A stretch of DNA of 64,000 nucleotides, from positions 57,642-121,641 of the forward strand of contig NZ_CAWUDI010000026.1 in NCBI RefSeq assembly GCF_963920925.1, in the 5' to 3' direction. The position numbers were made by a program, and so were the translations under genes. Source of the DNA: Rivularia sp963920925 (GTDB taxonomy: Bacteria; Cyanobacteriota; Cyanobacteriia; Cyanobacteriales; Nostocaceae). Below the pieces are notes generated by a model that worked only from the letters and a program-made list of their open reading frames with translations, made no database searches and was not told the DNA's origin. Below, piece after piece: positions 44,481-53,099 of this stretch; positions within the stretch are counted from its first letter, which is position 1, and every line of letters starts with the position of its first letter.

Positions 44481-45482
44481 TTATGCTCCAGCTTTTATGC
44501 CTAATTTTTTTAAAACTCGCGTGCTTAAACTTGGTGGTGCGTTGTAAGCTTTTGGTTTGGTGGTGAATTTTGGTCGCTTATCTGGTTCGTGTAGGTAGCG
44601 GTAATGCAAGAAGGTTTCGCGGTAAGGAAAATCAATATTTTCTCCATTACAAACCTGCTCGAAGAATTTAGAAGATAAGCCGATATAGTGCAAATAAGTT
44701 AAGCAATTATCTTTGTCATATACCAAATTATCCCGTTCTTCAAAATGGGGTGATGTAACGCAACACCCGGTGATTTCGCTTTGTGGTAAATTATGAGCAA
44801 AATTATAGCTAGAAACTTCCGACCGCATTACCATGTAGTTAAGAATGGTTTGGTCGGGAGCATTTTTGTATAAGATTTCTGCTTCTCCGGCTTGCAATTG
44901 CGATAATAGATAATTGCGTTTTTCTACGTCAAATAAATGTTTTTTTGTACCGTAAAAACCAGAACAAAATATTTCATTATCAAGGCGAGATTGCGGAAAA
45001 ATATCTCTTAGTTTATCTGAATTTACATCGTATACGTGACTTAAGTCTTTATGCTGAAAATCATAAACAACAAAGTCATTACGATTTAGCTGCTCGAATA
45101 TGTAATCTAATGAATTAATTATCAGAACATCGGCATCTATATATATGAATTTGTCGTAAGCACCTTCAAAACCGGCAAATCGATGATGCGTTCCACCACG
45201 ATACAATCCGGACACTCCCTTTGCTTGCCATTCTTTAAAAGCATCAGGATGTGCTTGCCAAACTTCTGTAGAAAAGTCTTGCCAAAGTTTAATTGCGTCA
45301 GTATCAGGAAATATTTCAACGTTGCTTCTATGTTTTACTTCCTCTCGGACTTTTTCTAATTGGTCATTATAAGGAATAATAGAAACAGGATATTTACCGG
45401 CATTTACTTCAATTGAATTGAGTAAAGCTACTAATTGGTCGTATACTACATCGTTTGCAAGAATGTAGAGTCCTTCAGTCAT
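44481..45482 (-). CDS. GT-A-like protein of the same cyanobacterial family, paralog 2
   Basis: A 333-residue protein starting MTEGLYILANDVVYDQLVAL. The DxD-type motif is Y-I-D116-A-D118, after a loop with RGGTHHRFAGFEGAYDKF; a similar loop is present in the paralog at 54910 (GKLHRKFVAFDGSFEKF). CSGFYGTKKHLFDVEK and LTYLHYIGLSSKFF match the paralog's CSSFFGSKRGIFNIEE and IHYMGYPSIDF. It is thus closer to the 54910 gene than to its direct neighbour. A glycosyltransferase role is inference from the GT-A-like pattern and the surrounding transferase genes. It lies 39 bp downstream of the GT10 gene. Confidence 0.78.
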   Translation of the reverse strand: MTEGLYILANDVVYDQLVALLNSIEVNAGKYPVSIIPYNDQLEKVREEVKHRSNVEIFPDTDAIKLWQDFSTEVWQAHPDAFKEWQAKGVSGLYRGGTHHRFAGFEGAYDKFIYIDADVLIINSLDYIFEQLNRNDFVVYDFQHKDLSHVYDVNSDKLRDIFPQSRLDNEIFCSGFYGTKKHLFDVEKRNYLLSQLQAGEAEILYKNAPDQTILNYMVMRSEVSSYNFAHNLPQSEITGCCVTSPHFEERDNLVYDKDNCLTYLHYIGLSSKFFEQVCNGENIDFPYRETFLHYRYLHEPDKRPKFTTKPKAYNAPPSLSTRVLKKLGIKAGA

Positions 45483-45521
45483 TTAAACCTCCATAAACTC
45501 TGAAAATAATGTGAATAATTA

Positions 45522-46496
45522 TCAAAAATTCTTGACATAATCTGAAAGCCACGAGATTAAATTTAGTTTATGTAAAATAATTTGTCTGGCTTCGGCGATC
45601 GCCTCTTTAGCTTCATACCAAGCATCTGGTGTGGATGTAACTTCTTTGATATACTCAAATCCTTTTTCATCCATGCTTGGTAATCTTAAAAAGCTTCCGG
45701 GAGGTAATAATTTATCGGCAGCAGGGCCACCATAATATATAGGTAAACACCAAGCGAGTAGAGCATCCCAAAGTTTTTCGCTGACGTACCAATCATTATC
45801 GGCGTAGTTCTCAATTGATAAGTTGTAATAGTAAGGTGCCATGCCATACCATTTATTACTAAGTTGTCCGTTTCCTGCTGACCAATCTGGTAAACCACGT
45901 CCGTATAAATCAAATTCTAATTCTTGATCTTGCAGCATTTTTAAAAATGCTAAACGCTTGCGATGATTTTCGGTGCGATTAATCCCAGATGTGATCCAAC
46001 TTAAAGGTCTATCTTTCACTGGTGGCGGCATTTCATTTAACTCGCTGTAGGAATTAGATAAATACCAAATTGCGGGCATATAATCGGGATTGGGTGCGAA
46101 ATCGTCGGGGCCTGAAACGTAACTACAGTAATTTTGAGCTAGTTTATAAGACTTTTTATTAGTTTCAACAACTTCTTCTAAAGGAGGTTCGCGCAACAGA
46201 TAAATTACCTTTTCTTTAGGCATTCCGCGCAGTTTTTCTTTAAAAGTTTGCTGTGCCTGCTGATATTGTGCTTGCGGCTGTTTATTTTTCCAAAACAATA
46301 AATGCTTGTGTGGTGGTGTAGGAAAACTCGTGTAATTGTACATCAACAAAAAATCTGGTTTTGGATGCGTTGAAATCAGTTGAATATTATCCCAAACACC
46401 AAAATGTTCCGGAGTTTGTTGCCACAGCCAATCGCTTCTGTTATCTAAAGCGCCATAGCTGCTCATCATACCAATTTTGATTTTGTTTGTTTTCAT
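45522..46496 (-). CDS. Family 10 glycosyltransferase (fucosyltransferase-like)
   Basis: A 324-residue protein with the GT10 C-terminal donor-binding pattern: YNLSIENYADNDWYVSEKLW followed by DALLAWCLPIYYGGP. This matches the alpha-1,3-fucosyltransferase motif (F-x-IENS-x-x-DY-x-TEK-x-x-x-A-x-x-x-G-x-VP-x-x-x-G), with Trp-Cys replacing the usual Gly. The N-terminal half has the family-like YNYTSFPTPPHKHLLFWKN and VIYLLREPP. Known members move fucose, or in other bacteria related sugars, from a GDP donor onto glycans. It has no transmembrane anchor, as usual for bacterial members. It heads the sub-operon with the two GT-A-like genes. Exact sugar unknown. Confidence 0.85.
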   Translation of the reverse strand: MKTNKIKIGMMSSYGALDNRSDWLWQQTPEHFGVWDNIQLISTHPKPDFLLMYNYTSFPTPPHKHLLFWKNKQPQAQYQQAQQTFKEKLRGMPKEKVIYLLREPPLEEVVETNKKSYKLAQNYCSYVSGPDDFAPNPDYMPAIWYLSNSYSELNEMPPPVKDRPLSWITSGINRTENHRKRLAFLKMLQDQELEFDLYGRGLPDWSAGNGQLSNKWYGMAPYYYNLSIENYADNDWYVSEKLWDALLAWCLPIYYGGPAADKLLPPGSFLRLPSMDEKGFEYIKEVTSTPDAWYEAKEAIAEARQIILHKLNLISWLSDYVKNF

Positions 46497-46524
46497 ATAT
46501 TTGAATTAGGGAACGGGGAATAGG

Positions 46525-46608
46525 GAACAGAGGAGGAGAGGGGGAAGAGGGGGAAGACAAGGGGACAAGGAGAAATTACTCTTAACTCCTAACTCCTAAC
46601 TCCTAACT
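46525..46608. repeat. Purine-rich and aactcct tandem repeats between genes
   Basis: gaggaggagagggggaagagggggaag, then ttaactcctaactcctaactcctaactgg. The 7-bp unit aactcct repeats about four times and reaches the stop codon of the GT4 gene at 46596. Confidence 0.7.
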
Positions 46609-47801
46609 GGTAGTAAAGATTCATCGACGTAGCTGAGAATTTTTTCGGCTCGCTTTTCCCAGGAAAATTGTTTGACGAAATCAATGCTATCGGAATAACC
46701 ATTGATTTTTCGGGGATGGGTTTCTAAAACTTTGGCTACCGATGCGGTAAATTCTGCTGCGCTATCGGGATTGCACCAAGCGTCTATCGCCTTGGTGTTT
46801 TCAAATTCGGTTAGGGAAGGAATTCTTGTGGCTACGATGGGTGTTCCGGAAGCAAAATAATCAAATAGCTTCAAGGGGGAAGTAAAGGTTGCAGCTTTTC
46901 CGGAGCAGTGGGGATGAGCTAAAATATCGGCTGCTTGCAATAATGATGCTAATTCTTGTTGTAAGATAAAGCCGAGAAAGGTAATATTATCAACTTGCTT
47001 TTCTTGGGCTAGTTGCTGATAGTGGATTACCTCTTCTTCCTTGCCTCCCGCACATACAAATTGCACGTAAGGTAGCTGCTTCGCTACATCAATTAAGACG
47101 TTAATTCCTTTAAAATGTTTTAATGCACCAGCATAAACTACTAATTTTTCTCTGCCATTTTTTAGTAGTTTCTTACGCCATTCCGCTGCTGCTTCTGGAT
47201 GTCTTTCCATAAATAGGCGATTATAACCGTTGTGCAACTTAACAACTTTTTCCGGCGGCATTCCATTAGCAATCATGCTTTCTCTTACCGTATCTCCTAC
47301 GGTTACGGCAATTTGAAATAGTGGATTTTTGACTATTTCTTGTGCAAACGGTTTATCTTCGTGGTGGTGGTGTTCGTAAATTGCCGGTACGCCATTTTTT
47401 ACCGCAGCTTCGATAAAATTCCAGTCGCGACTGTGAACTATTTGAGTAGTAGGAAGAATATGGAAGCGAAAATAATATTTTGAAGCAATAGTATTAGAAT
47501 TAGTAAATTTAGTTTTAATATAATCTATCGGGAAAGGCATTGGTAAAGGAGAAACTTTTAGCTTTTCCTGAAGATTGTAATATCTAACAAGTTTTTCAGG
47601 TATTTGTCTTGGTTGGAAAGGACGAATTAAATTAACCGGGTTTAAAGCCTCTCTTCCTTTTTCAGGATATATCAATACTGTGGAGTAACCTAAATTCGCA
47701 ACCGCATTAGCTGCATTTGTAGATTGAACTAAATGAGCTTCCGGTAATGGTAATTCTTCTTTTATAAAGTAGATATAGTGTTTTGGTTTAGTGGTTTTCA
47801 T
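46596..47801 (-). CDS. Family 4 glycosyltransferase
   Basis: A 401-residue GT-B enzyme. The N-terminal domain has LVQSTNAANAVANLGYSTVL and a His-rich acceptor-side stretch (YEHHHHEDKPFAQ). The C-terminal domain has VVYAGALKHFKGINVLIDVA and the donor site ATFTSPLKLFDYFASGTPIV, which replaces the common E-x7-E with a S-P-L-K-L-F-x-Y-x-A-x-G form seen in part of GT4. The last residues come from the aactcct tandem repeat. It belongs to the minus-strand glycan locus but is split from the upstream ABC exporter by the repeat-bounded four-helix-bundle gene. Confidence 0.87.
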   Translation of the reverse strand: MKTTKPKHYIYFIKEELPLPEAHLVQSTNAANAVANLGYSTVLIYPEKGREALNPVNLIRPFQPRQIPEKLVRYYNLQEKLKVSPLPMPFPIDYIKTKFTNSNTIASKYYFRFHILPTTQIVHSRDWNFIEAAVKNGVPAIYEHHHHEDKPFAQEIVKNPLFQIAVTVGDTVRESMIANGMPPEKVVKLHNGYNRLFMERHPEAAAEWRKKLLKNGREKLVVYAGALKHFKGINVLIDVAKQLPYVQFVCAGGKEEEVIHYQQLAQEKQVDNITFLGFILQQELASLLQAADILAHPHCSGKAATFTSPLKLFDYFASGTPIVATRIPSLTEFENTKAIDAWCNPDSAAEFTASVAKVLETHPRKINGYSDSIDFVKQFSWEKRAEKILSYVDESLLPVRS

Positions 47802-47841
47802 AGGGAGTAGGGAGTAGGGAGTAGGCAGTAGGCAGTAGTTA

Positions 47842-47859
47842 GGAGTAAGTAAGTCGGCA
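47842..47859 (+). repeat. 18-bp inverted repeat, left arm around the four-helix-bundle gene
   Basis: ggagtaagtaagtcggca is perfectly inverted at 48372-48389. A tandem gggagta run lies just outside (47803-47829). The pair bounds a unit of about 550 bp that holds a single gene. Confidence 0.75.
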
Positions 47860-47874
47860 ACCTACCTACGCCCG

Positions 47875-48234
47875 TTATTTCAATTTTTTAATCAGGCCGT
47901 TAATCATTCTACTTTCTTCATGGAGCCAAGAAATAATTAATTCTATCTCTTTTTTATTAGTTAATCCTACCCGTTGAGATAAAATAAGATGTGTTTCTAA
48001 TTCATTGATTGAACCTTGGGCGATATTAATAAATCTAATATAATCACCTGTGCTTCTTCTTCCATATCCTTCTGCGATATTAGCTGGAATAGAAACCGCA
48101 GACCTTCTTATTTGTTGCACCATGCTATATAATTCGTCTCGGGGAAATAGTTTGGTTAAGAAATAGCATTTTTCAGCTATATCCATACCTTTTTGCCAAA
48201 TTTTTAAGTCTTTAAAATTAATTATTTCCGACAT
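47875..48234 (-). CDS. Four-helix-bundle protein (23S rRNA intervening-sequence protein / S23-like family)
   Basis: A 119-residue, wholly helical protein. FKDLKIWQKGMDIAEKCYFL is the classic start of the TIGR02436 family, followed by FPRDELYSMVQQIRRSAVSI and PANIAEGYGRRSTGDYIRFI. Family members are encoded in intervening sequences of 23S rRNA in some bacteria, and are related to Avd, the accessory protein of diversity-generating retroelements. They form positively charged pentamers that can bind nucleic acid. Here the gene is not in rRNA and no reverse transcriptase is nearby. It is enclosed by 18-bp inverted repeats within a glycan operon, which suggests a passenger of a small mobile unit. 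Function unknown. Confidence 0.88.
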   Translation of the reverse strand: MSEIINFKDLKIWQKGMDIAEKCYFLTKLFPRDELYSMVQQIRRSAVSIPANIAEGYGRRSTGDYIRFINIAQGSINELETHLILSQRVGLTNKKEIELIISWLHEESRMINGLIKKLK

Positions 48235-48371
48235 TCAAAATTCTCTTCTTAACTACATCTAAGTAGGTTGGCGTTGAAAATTGTCATCATGATTAGGGAG
48301 TAGGCAGCTTTGTTGTAGGAATAAGGAAATGACGCTTATTTAGATTTTGTTATATAGCTGTAGAAGGTTTC

Positions 48372-48403
48372 TGCCGACTTACTTACTCCCTACTCCCCAC
48401 TCC
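48372..48403 (-). repeat. 18-bp inverted repeat, right arm, with adjoining tandem repeat
   Basis: tgccgacttacttactcc (48372-48389) is the exact reverse complement of 47842-47859. It runs into actccctactccccactccc and stops 4 bp before the end of the ABC exporter gene. Confidence 0.75.
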
Positions 48404-48406
48404 CTT

Positions 48407-50653
48407 TCAATCTTTCAACTTATCCTCAAACTGCTTTAACTGATTTAATAAATTTAAAGCTGATTGATAAGCCGTAGAAATTATTTCATCTTGTGATTGA
48501 TTGCTATCTTCTTTTTCATTAATTAGCGAACCCAACGAATTAAGTATTGATTCAGTATTATTTCTGAAATCATTAGTTATCTCTTTTAATGTCTGTTCTT
48601 GAGTAACTTCACTACGATTTACCCCTACAGTGGTAACTAGCTGCCAGTTTTTCTGTAAGCTAGAAACATCTTCAAAAACATCGACAAAGCTAAGTATTTT
48701 CCAAGCTGATTTGTAAGATTCTTCTAATAATTCTTGCTTTTCTTTTGCATTTTCGGCTGAATTTTCTAGCAATAACAGCAGAAAACCAATTGTAGAATTT
48801 AACCGGGTTCGCATTTCATAAGATACCCGCACCAAACTTTGCGTTGCTCCATTTTCTGTTTCCCCTTCGGAGCCAAACTGCATTGAATAAAGTCGTTTAT
48901 AATAACCGTCTTTCTGCAACAGTTCATTATGAGTTCCGACTTCCATGACGCTGCCTCGATCTAAAACCGCGATTTGATCGGCTTTTTGCACGGTGGAAAG
49001 ACGGTGCGCGATTACTAAAGTAGTGCGATCGCGACTCAAATCATCGATGGCTTCTTGTACTAATCTTTCGGAAACGGTATCTAATGCGCTGGTTGCTTCA
49101 TCAAGAATCAGTATTTCCGGGTTTTGTACCAAGGCTCTGGCTATGGCTAATCTTTGCCTTTGCCCTCCAGACAACATGACTCCGCGATCGCCAATTACTG
49201 TGTCGAATCCTTGAGGTAATTTGGTGATAAATTCGTAAGCATTGGCGCGTTTGGCTGCGGAAATAACTTCTTCATCGCTAATTTCAAATTCTCCGTAGGC
49301 AATGTTATTTCTTACGGAATCGTTAAAAAGAAAGGTGTCTTGAGAGACGATTCCCATTGATTTTCGCAGCGACTGTATACTAAATTCTCGTAAATCGGTA
49401 TTATCAATAGTAATACTACCGGAATTTGGGTCGTAAAATCTTGGTAAAAGATCCGCTAAGGTGGATTTACCCGCACCGGAGCCTCCTACTAAAGCCAAGG
49501 TAGTACCACGAGGCAAATATAAATCTACGTCTTTAAGTATTAGTTTGTCGTGCCCTGGGTAATTAAAAGAAATAGAATTGAAATGTATTCCTTTTTCTAG
49601 CTTGCTAAAACTGAGATCGCCGTTGCCCATAAACGGTTTATCTGTTGTGTCTAAAAACTCTGTAACAATACTGATGCTAGGACTAATATTAGCAAGGTTA
49701 CTGCGTAATGTATTTAATTGAGACATTAACGGCAGTACTCTTAATAAAATCAACAAGTAGGTCAGTAGTACTGCTGAAACGGTAGAAAGTTGGGCACTAA
49801 AAATAACGCGGCTTAAAAAGACAATTCCTAATAAAGCTGAAATACCCATTACTTCACTAATCGGTGCAATAGCTTCAGAGTTTAGCTGAGATCTAAAATC
49901 CGCCTCTTCTCGTTCTTTAATCAGCTTGGTGATTCTTTTAATTTCTTTATTTTCATTACCAGTGGATTTAACTAAACGTATTCCATTCAAAGTTTCTAGC
50001 ATGGCGATAGAATATCCTTTCGATATTTCGCTTAACTGCTTACCAAACTTTTTGGAACGAATAATCGCATACTGATTTACTATGACTACTAAAGATAATA
50101 ATACCGTCGCCGCAATGGTTAATTGCCAAGAAATTGAGATTAAAATTGCAGCAAAAACTAAGATTGTAATTGCCAAAGTCACTAGATTTATAAGCAGGCG
50201 CACGGCATTAGCAGCACGGCTAGTTTCTCCACCAAGCCGGTTGATTAAGTCACCAACTTTCATCTTGGAGTAATAATCAATATCAATTTCTAGTAATAGC
50301 TGTATTCCTGCCTCACGGATATCTGTAGTTATCCGGCGCGTCAAACTACTAGATGTTAATGCACTGGCATAATTTGCTAAATTTTTTAAAATAATTGTTA
50401 ATAGAATTGTCCCTGCCATTAGCGCCAGTCGATAATCTTCTGAAAGATTATCAAACGGATTCAAAATCGCTTTAATAATTGGAGGCGCACCAGTTAAATT
50501 TACTTCTTGTCCGACAATCTTTAAAATTACTGGGACAATTAGTGTGGTACCAACTCCATTAAATAAAGCTCCCGAAAATCCTAAAATTATTGTGAGGATA
50601 ATCCAGCCAGGATAAGGTTTAGCAAATCTAACAAGTAGCTTATTTGTAGACAT
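48407..50653 (-). CDS. ABC exporter (fused permease-ATPase) with degenerate HisKA-like C-terminal tail
   Basis: A 748-residue half-transporter of the MsbA/HepA type. Six membrane helices fill about 15-320. The nucleotide-binding domain has Walker A GGSGAGKST (390-398), Q-loop Q438, signature LSGGQ (494-498), Walker B ILILDEA (514-520) and H550, all intact. Normal members end near residue 595. Here about 150 more residues follow: SYEMRTRLNSTIGFLLLLLE (611-630) and YKSAWKILSFVDVFEDVSSL mirror a HisKA helix pair (S-H-E-L-R-T-P-L-N ... I-x-x-L-L-x-x-I-N-D), but Tyr612 stands where the phospho-His would be. A second, weaker copy of this pattern spans about 690-745. It lies in a glycan locus, so it may flip a glycolipid or oligosaccharide. 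Confidence 0.88.
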   Translation of the reverse strand: MSTNKLLVRFAKPYPGWIILTIILGFSGALFNGVGTTLIVPVILKIVGQEVNLTGAPPIIKAILNPFDNLSEDYRLALMAGTILLTIILKNLANYASALTSSSLTRRITTDIREAGIQLLLEIDIDYYSKMKVGDLINRLGGETSRAANAVRLLINLVTLAITILVFAAILISISWQLTIAATVLLSLVVIVNQYAIIRSKKFGKQLSEISKGYSIAMLETLNGIRLVKSTGNENKEIKRITKLIKEREEADFRSQLNSEAIAPISEVMGISALLGIVFLSRVIFSAQLSTVSAVLLTYLLILLRVLPLMSQLNTLRSNLANISPSISIVTEFLDTTDKPFMGNGDLSFSKLEKGIHFNSISFNYPGHDKLILKDVDLYLPRGTTLALVGGSGAGKSTLADLLPRFYDPNSGSITIDNTDLREFSIQSLRKSMGIVSQDTFLFNDSVRNNIAYGEFEISDEEVISAAKRANAYEFITKLPQGFDTVIGDRGVMLSGGQRQRLAIARALVQNPEILILDEATSALDTVSERLVQEAIDDLSRDRTTLVIAHRLSTVQKADQIAVLDRGSVMEVGTHNELLQKDGYYKRLYSMQFGSEGETENGATQSLVRVSYEMRTRLNSTIGFLLLLLENSAENAKEKQELLEESYKSAWKILSFVDVFEDVSSLQKNWQLVTTVGVNRSEVTQEQTLKEITNDFRNNTESILNSLGSLINEKEDSNQSQDEIISTAYQSALNLLNQLKQFEDKLKD

Positions 50654-50709
50654 GGAGCAATAGAATAAGAAGTTATTTATTACGTGTGATTTGTTGCCAA
50701 CCTTGATAA

Positions 50710-51870
50710 TTATAGACTCGAAATTAGCTGAGATAGTGTAGATGCCATAGTTTCTAAACTATATTTTTCTACACACTTTTCTCTTGCCCGCTGACCTTTT
50801 TGAGAAGCTTGTTCTAAATTATTAAATATTAGTTCAATTTGCTCGGCAATTTGGTCGGGAGAATTTGGGTCTACTAAATAACCAGTATCGCCTAAAATAT
50901 CGGGAATATCACCTACGCGAGTCGATAATACAGGTTTAGCCATTGCCATTCCATCTGATAGCTTCAGCGGAAACTGAGCGTGAGCTGTTAAAGTATCTCG
51001 TTGCGGAACAACCACGACGTGAGCCGCTGCTACAATTTCAGGCATTGACTCAACCGGGGACTTTGGCAGCTTGATAATCCAACGTCCCCACTTTTCAATT
51101 AGGCGATCGTCATAATCATCGTATGGACTTCCGCCCACAATCACAAGCCTTAAATCCGGCTGATTCAACTTGTCCAACGCCATTAAAACGTCTTCAACAC
51201 CTTTATGGGGTCGTGGTGCCCCAGGAAACATCAAAACTCGGTATCCTTCTAAGCCGTAACGTTTTCTACTAGCCTCCGCGTCATACTTATGAGGTGAAAA
51301 CATTTCGGTATCTTTACCATTTGGTACGTAAACACCTCCAAAGCGTTGTTGCAGAAATTGAGTATCTATAGTTACGGCATCTGCATTTGGCACTAACCTT
51401 TCTATCCACTGAAGATACAGCGGATGATCGGGAAATTTTAATGCTCCATTCTCCTTAAAAATATCTCGGTAAAATTGCTTAGGACTAGGACGATACTTCC
51501 ATTCATCACCACCGTACCAACTAAGTTCCCAGTCATCCATATCCAAAATTAAAGGACGACGACGGCGACCAAGTTTCGTCAATAAAGACACACCAAAACT
51601 CGTAGGCTTGGGTTTTACGGCATAAATAATATCGCCATCTAGCTTTTGCAAAAGTTGGCGAGTTGAGCTAAAAAACTGGGGATAATCTGTACCTGGAACC
51701 GAAATAATTGATATTCTTGAGGGGGGTAAAGCATACAATTCCTTACCGAATAAAAACCCTACAACCTCAACATCATAATCAATTTTTTTTAATACTTGTG
51801 CCAGTAAAAAAGCCCGAACGCTTCCGCCTCCGGCTAAATCGCTAACTACTAATGAAACTTTTTTTTTCAT
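50710..51870 (-). CDS. Family 4 glycosyltransferase
   Basis: A 386-residue GT-B enzyme starting MKKKVSLVVSDLAGGGSVRA. The C-terminal domain has VLMFPGAPRPHKGVEDVLMA for nucleotide contact and FPLKLSDGMAMAKPVLSTRV in the donor site, a variant without the standard E-x7-E pair. A patch with LDMDDWELSWYGGDEWKYRP near 110-130 probably lines the acceptor site. There is no transmembrane helix. The ABC exporter gene follows 56 bp downstream, so they are likely co-transcribed; together they could make and export a glycolipid. Confidence 0.87.
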   Translation of the reverse strand: MKKKVSLVVSDLAGGGSVRAFLLAQVLKKIDYDVEVVGFLFGKELYALPPSRISIISVPGTDYPQFFSSTRQLLQKLDGDIIYAVKPKPTSFGVSLLTKLGRRRRPLILDMDDWELSWYGGDEWKYRPSPKQFYRDIFKENGALKFPDHPLYLQWIERLVPNADAVTIDTQFLQQRFGGVYVPNGKDTEMFSPHKYDAEASRKRYGLEGYRVLMFPGAPRPHKGVEDVLMALDKLNQPDLRLVIVGGSPYDDYDDRLIEKWGRWIIKLPKSPVESMPEIVAAAHVVVVPQRDTLTAHAQFPLKLSDGMAMAKPVLSTRVGDIPDILGDTGYLVDPNSPDQIAEQIELIFNNLEQASQKGQRAREKCVEKYSLETMASTLSQLISSL

Positions 51871-51949
51871 TATATTTTACTGTTTTTTACGTATGCTATA
51901 AGATTACTATTTGAATGTAGGAAAAACACGAGCGTACATTCTCTGTTCC

Positions 51950-52981
51950 CTATTCTCTTGCCCCAACAGTCTTTACTTTACTACCAAATAACTGATTAAA
52001 ATTTGAGATAATTTTTTGAGATCGCGGTCCTCTGGCTTTCTCATAAATTAAGAAGCTAGGAGTGATTAATCTGAGTAAATATAATAATTTGATGACGGCT
52101 ACATGGTGAATCTTAATTCTTTTATTCAATAACTCAAAAGGAGGAAAAATCATTTTAACGAGTCGAGAAAAATTCTGATGCTCTTTGTCCCTAATTGCTT
52201 CTTTGAGAAGAAAATCGATTCCAACTTGACATAAAGGAATCAAATTCTTATGCTTTAAAATCACCGTCTCATAGAACAGAATATAATAACCTTTCATGTA
52301 AGACCAGTTATTAGTTCTATTAGACTGATGTTTCGTATAATATGCTCCCACAATTGGGGTATATACAAAATTTACACCAAGTACGAGCAAGTCTACTGTA
52401 AAATCTCTATCTTGGAGAGCTTTAAGCTTTTCATCAAACATTTTCTTTTCCAAAACACTTCTATGCATCAGCAAACATTGCTGAAGTAAAGGAAACGATG
52501 AATTAGCTAAAAAGTCTGGAATAAGCAAACGTTTAGTTAATTGTTCTGAGCTTAAAGAACCAATAATATTTTCCTGTCTATCAGTAATGTTTTGCTCTTT
52601 ATCTATAAATACGCGCTCATAATCTGCATAAAAAGCAGTATTCTCATTATCTTTTTGAGAAGAATAACTTAACTGAAATCTAATTTTATCTTCGTGAATC
52701 CAGTCATCTCCATCTAAAAACTGAATCCATTCACCTTGTGCTTTTTTAAAGCCAAAATTCCGCGATGAGGATACCCCACCATTTTCTTTATAATAATAAC
52801 TAACTCGTGAATCTAAATTTTTTAACTGCTCGGCTATCTTTTGGGTGTCATCGGTAGAGCCATCATCGACAATGATGCATTCTAAGTCTGTAAATGTTTG
52901 TGTAAGTACGCTTTTTACCGAGCGTTCTAGAAAACCTGCTTGATTAAAGCAGGTAACAACGATTGAAACAACTGGAGTCAT
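51950..52981 (-). CDS. Family 2 glycosyltransferase
   Basis: A 343-residue GT2 enzyme starting MTPVVSIVVTCFNQAGFLER, with CIIVDDGSTDDTQKI and the acidic metal site QFLDGDDWIHEDKI. The C-terminal half is basic, with a hydrophobic segment near LLKEAIRDKEH and KIHHVAVIKLLYLLRLITP that may associate with membrane. It is not a close copy of the GT2 series at 25-34 kb (different middle region, no SCEDWD), so it belongs to the second locus. It is flanked by the ATP-grasp gene (118 bp upstream) and a GT4 gene (79 bp downstream). Confidence 0.88.
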   Translation of the reverse strand: MTPVVSIVVTCFNQAGFLERSVKSVLTQTFTDLECIIVDDGSTDDTQKIAEQLKNLDSRVSYYYKENGGVSSSRNFGFKKAQGEWIQFLDGDDWIHEDKIRFQLSYSSQKDNENTAFYADYERVFIDKEQNITDRQENIIGSLSSEQLTKRLLIPDFLANSSFPLLQQCLLMHRSVLEKKMFDEKLKALQDRDFTVDLLVLGVNFVYTPIVGAYYTKHQSNRTNNWSYMKGYYILFYETVILKHKNLIPLCQVGIDFLLKEAIRDKEHQNFSRLVKMIFPPFELLNKRIKIHHVAVIKLLYLLRLITPSFLIYEKARGPRSQKIISNFNQLFGSKVKTVGARE

Positions 52982-53099
52982 TGGTTAAATTTTACGATTA
53001 AGAATATTCCGATTGCTACTAAGTAGAAAGCCGGAACTTGTTTATTATAGTTAGGTAATTGTCGATGCACCACAAAACGTTGGGGTTATTGCCTTCGGG

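Noticed and set aside
47875..48234. Avd-type accessory protein of a diversity-generating retroelement
   Set aside because: The fold is related, but no reverse transcriptase, template repeat or variable repeat is found nearby.
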